This document shows, piece after piece, positions 4,769 through 6,513 of a stretch of DNA of 6,513 bases. The position numbers were made by a program, and so were the translations under genes. The stretch spans positions 1 through 6,513 of the forward strand of contig JAURJF010000052.1 of NCBI GenBank assembly GCA_030832365.1, given 5' to 3'. How positions within the stretch are numbered: position 1 is the first letter of the stretch; each line of letters opens with the position of its first letter. Origin of the DNA: Candidatus Nanopelagicales bacterium. GTDB lineage: Bacteria; Actinomycetota; Actinomycetes; Nanopelagicales; Nanopelagicaceae. The notes under the pieces are model-generated. The model searched no databases and was not told the DNA's origin. It worked only from the letters and a program-made list of their open reading frames with translations.

Positions 4769-6400
4769 ATGACCGCCCCTCATGTGACCAAACATCTCTT
4801 TGTTACAGGCGGAGTCGCCTCAAGTCTTGGAAAAGGTCTTACCGCATCTAGTTTAGGACGCCTGCTTGTAGCCCGCGGCCTTAGAGTCACAATGCAAAAG
4901 CTTGATCCCTACATCAATGTTGATCCAGGAACAATGAACCCTTTCCAGCATGGCGAGGTATTTGTCACCGATGATGGAGCAGAGACAGATTTAGATATCG
5001 GCCATTATGAAAGGTTCCTAGATACCAATCTTCATGGCTCAGCCAATGTCACAACTGGTCAGATCTATCAGAGAGTTATTGCAAGAGAGCGCCATGGCGA
5101 ATATCTAGGTGAAACTGTTCAAGTAATTCCTCACATTACCAATGAGATTAAAGAGCGCATTCGCGCGATGGCAGCTCCTGATATCGATCTAGTCATTACT
5201 GAAGTTGGTGGAACTGTTGGCGATATCGAATCCCTACCATTTTTAGAGGCAGCAAGACAGATCAGACAAGAAGTTGGTAGAGATAACGTCTTTTATCTTC
5301 ATGTCTCACTCGTTCCATATATCGGCCCATCGGGTGAGCTAAAGACAAAACCAACGCAGCACTCAGTACAAGCTCTCCGCTCTATTGGAATATCACCAGA
5401 CGGCATAGTTCTTCGCTCAGATCGACCAATTCCGCAAGGTGTTAAGAAGAAAATTTCACTTATGTGCGATGTTGACTTAGAGGCAGTTGTTGCAGCAGTT
5501 GATGCTCCATCAATTTATGACATTCCAAAAGTGCTCCATAGCGAGGGGCTTGATTCCTATATTGTCAGAAGGCTTGATCTAAAGGCCCATGAAGTTAAGT
5601 GGGCGCAGTGGGATTCACTACTTGAGCGAGTGCATAACCCCGCCCATAGCGTAAAGGTTGCTTTAGTTGGTAAATATGTTGATCTTCCAGATGCTTATCT
5701 CTCAGTCACTGAAGCGCTAAGAGCCGGCGGCTTTGCTAATAACGCTAGGGTTGAAATTAAGTGGGTAGCAAGTGATGAATGTGCAACAGAGGCTGGAGCT
5801 AAAGCAAACTTAAGCGAGGTAGATGCAATCTGTGTTCCGGGCGGCTTTGGAGTAAGAGGTATTGAAGGAAAGCTTGGGGCTTTAAAGTATGCAAGGGAAA
5901 ATAAGATTCCCTCACTTGGCCTCTGTTTAGGTCTGCAATGTATGGTTATTGAGATAGCTAGAAATATCCTCGGTCTAAAGCGGGCTAACTCTGCTGAATT
6001 TGATCCAGATACTGATGCTCCAGTTATTGCAACTATGGCAAGTCAGGTAAAAATCGTTAATGGCGAGGCCGATATGGGGGGGACGATGCGCCTTGGCCTA
6101 TATAAAGCAATTCTTGCCAAAGGTTCAATTGTTGAGAGTTGCTATCAAGCCCCTGAAATATCAGAGCGTCATAGACATCGCTATGAAGTCAATAACTCCT
6201 ATCGCAAAGAGCTAAGTGAAGCAGGGCTAGTCTTTAGCGGCACATCGCCAGATGAGAATTTAGTTGAATTTGTTGAGCTTCCAAGAGAGGTTCATCCGTT
6301 CTATGTGGGAACTCAAGCTCATCCAGAATTTAGATCAAGGCCGACTAGAGCCCATCCACTCTTTACTGGCCTAATTAAGGCCGCGCTAGAACGTGGATGA
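4769..6400 (+). CDS. pyrG: CTP synthase
   Basis: CTP synthase converts UTP to CTP with ATP and ammonia from glutamine, the last step of de novo pyrimidine nucleotide synthesis. From ATG 4769 the protein has 543 residues (E. coli 545). The N-terminal synthase domain (about 1-280) begins KHLFVTGGVASSLGKGL with its P-loop at 19-24, then KLDPYINVDPGTM (44-56), HGEVFVTDDGAETDLD (61-76) and TEVGGTVGDIES (144-155); D76 and E145 correspond to the Mg2+ ligands. KTKPTQHSV (192-200) is the nucleotide-binding segment. The class I glutamine amidotransferase domain (about 295-543) has PGGFGVRG (358-364), nucleophile C386 in GLCLGLQ, and H518 and E520 in AHPEF, so the triad is complete. An in-frame TTG at 4760 would add only Met-Pro-Ser and overlaps a possible -10 element, so ATG 4769 is preferred. 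The recN-pyrG gap is 14 bp, and the 3' end overlaps xerD by 8 bp. Confidence 0.97.
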   Translation: MTAPHVTKHLFVTGGVASSLGKGLTASSLGRLLVARGLRVTMQKLDPYINVDPGTMNPFQHGEVFVTDDGAETDLDIGHYERFLDTNLHGSANVTTGQIYQRVIARERHGEYLGETVQVIPHITNEIKERIRAMAAPDIDLVITEVGGTVGDIESLPFLEAARQIRQEVGRDNVFYLHVSLVPYIGPSGELKTKPTQHSVQALRSIGISPDGIVLRSDRPIPQGVKKKISLMCDVDLEAVVAAVDAPSIYDIPKVLHSEGLDSYIVRRLDLKAHEVKWAQWDSLLERVHNPAHSVKVALVGKYVDLPDAYLSVTEALRAGGFANNARVEIKWVASDECATEAGAKANLSEVDAICVPGGFGVRGIEGKLGALKYARENKIPSLGLCLGLQCMVIEIARNILGLKRANSAEFDPDTDAPVIATMASQVKIVNGEADMGGTMRLGLYKAILAKGSIVESCYQAPEISERHRHRYEVNNSYRKELSEAGLVFSGTSPDENLVEFVELPREVHPFYVGTQAHPEFRSRPTRAHPLFTGLIKAALERG

Positions 6401-6513
6401 TAGATCCTCGATTGAAATATTCCTCAATCACTGCGCAATAGAACGAGGACTAGCTAAGAACACTCTTTCATCCTATAGACGAGATCTAGAGAAATTTCTC
6501 AACTATCTAAATC
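6393..6513 (+). CDS. xerD: Tyrosine recombinase XerD, N-terminus (3' partial)
   Basis: The frame starts at GTG 6393, overlapping the last 8 bp of pyrG (GTGGATGA), and stays open to the window end, giving 40 residues. The visible part, SSIEIFLNHCAIERGLAKN (5-23) followed by TLSSYRRDLEKFLNYLN, is the start of the SAM-like core-binding domain of XerC/XerD recombinases. It closely resembles the E. coli XerD pattern of FL...L-x-x-NT-L-x-x-YRRDL. The catalytic domain with its Arg-His-Arg-Tyr residues lies beyond the window. XerD pairs with XerC at dif to resolve chromosome dimers, activated by FtsK. The XerD rather than XerC assignment rests on position: in M. tuberculosis xerD follows pyrG with one Nudix gene between. 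The Shine-Dalgarno support is weak (AAGG at 6377-6380, 12 bases away). Confidence 0.85.
   Translation, partial: MDDRSSIEIFLNHCAIERGLAKNTLSSYRRDLEKFLNYLN

Noticed and set aside
4639..4851. A + strand 70-codon frame spanning the recN-pyrG junction.
   Set aside because: It overlaps the conserved end of recN and the conserved start of pyrG in another frame, and its protein has no recognisable features.
6393..6513. XerD fragment as a mobile-element or phage integrase.
   Set aside because: It is overlapped with pyrG in conserved actinobacterial gene order, and no att-like repeats, tRNA or phage genes are present.

Overview
The window is a compact chromosomal housekeeping block from an actinobacterium, with every gene on the + strand. 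The gene order (TPR-type protein, small conserved protein, tlyA, nadK, recN, pyrG, xerD) follows the actinobacterial cluster known in Mycobacterium tuberculosis as Rv1691-Rv1701. The proteins read as clearly actinobacterial, TlyA and NAD kinase especially. However, G+C is only in the mid-40s percent by eye (one 60-base line counted at 45%), and AGA arginine codons are common. Spacers are 0 to 40 bases or the genes overlap. Together this suggests a low-GC, streamlined lineage such as the freshwater acI/Nanopelagicales group. That placement is inference from composition and gene order, not a database match.

Layout. Positions 1-792 hold the 3' part of a TPR-like protein whose visible N-terminus is an arginine-rich tail built from a 15-bp tandem repeat. 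Positions 821-1144 encode a small coiled-coil protein with a lysine-rich tail (phasin/UbiK-like). Positions 1141-1311 encode a 56-residue protein of the Rv1693 type, overlapping the previous gene by 4 bp. tlyA (1352-2140), nadK (2141-3010) and recN (3003-4754) follow with a zero-base junction and then an 8-bp overlap. pyrG (4769-6400) comes next, and xerD starts at GTG 6393 inside the end of pyrG and runs off the window. No stretch of 300 bases lacks a gene, and no intrinsic terminator was seen.

Function. The genes do not form one pathway. TlyA modifies rRNA, NadK makes NADP, RecN acts in double-strand-break repair, PyrG makes CTP and XerD resolves chromosome dimers. The linkage is long-conserved synteny and probably co-transcription. 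No undescribed multi-gene system is evident. The items most worth a second look are the repeat-encoded basic tail, the phasin-like protein with a histone H1-like tail, the genes missing relative to the mycobacterial cluster, and the signs of leaderless or overlap-coupled translation starts.
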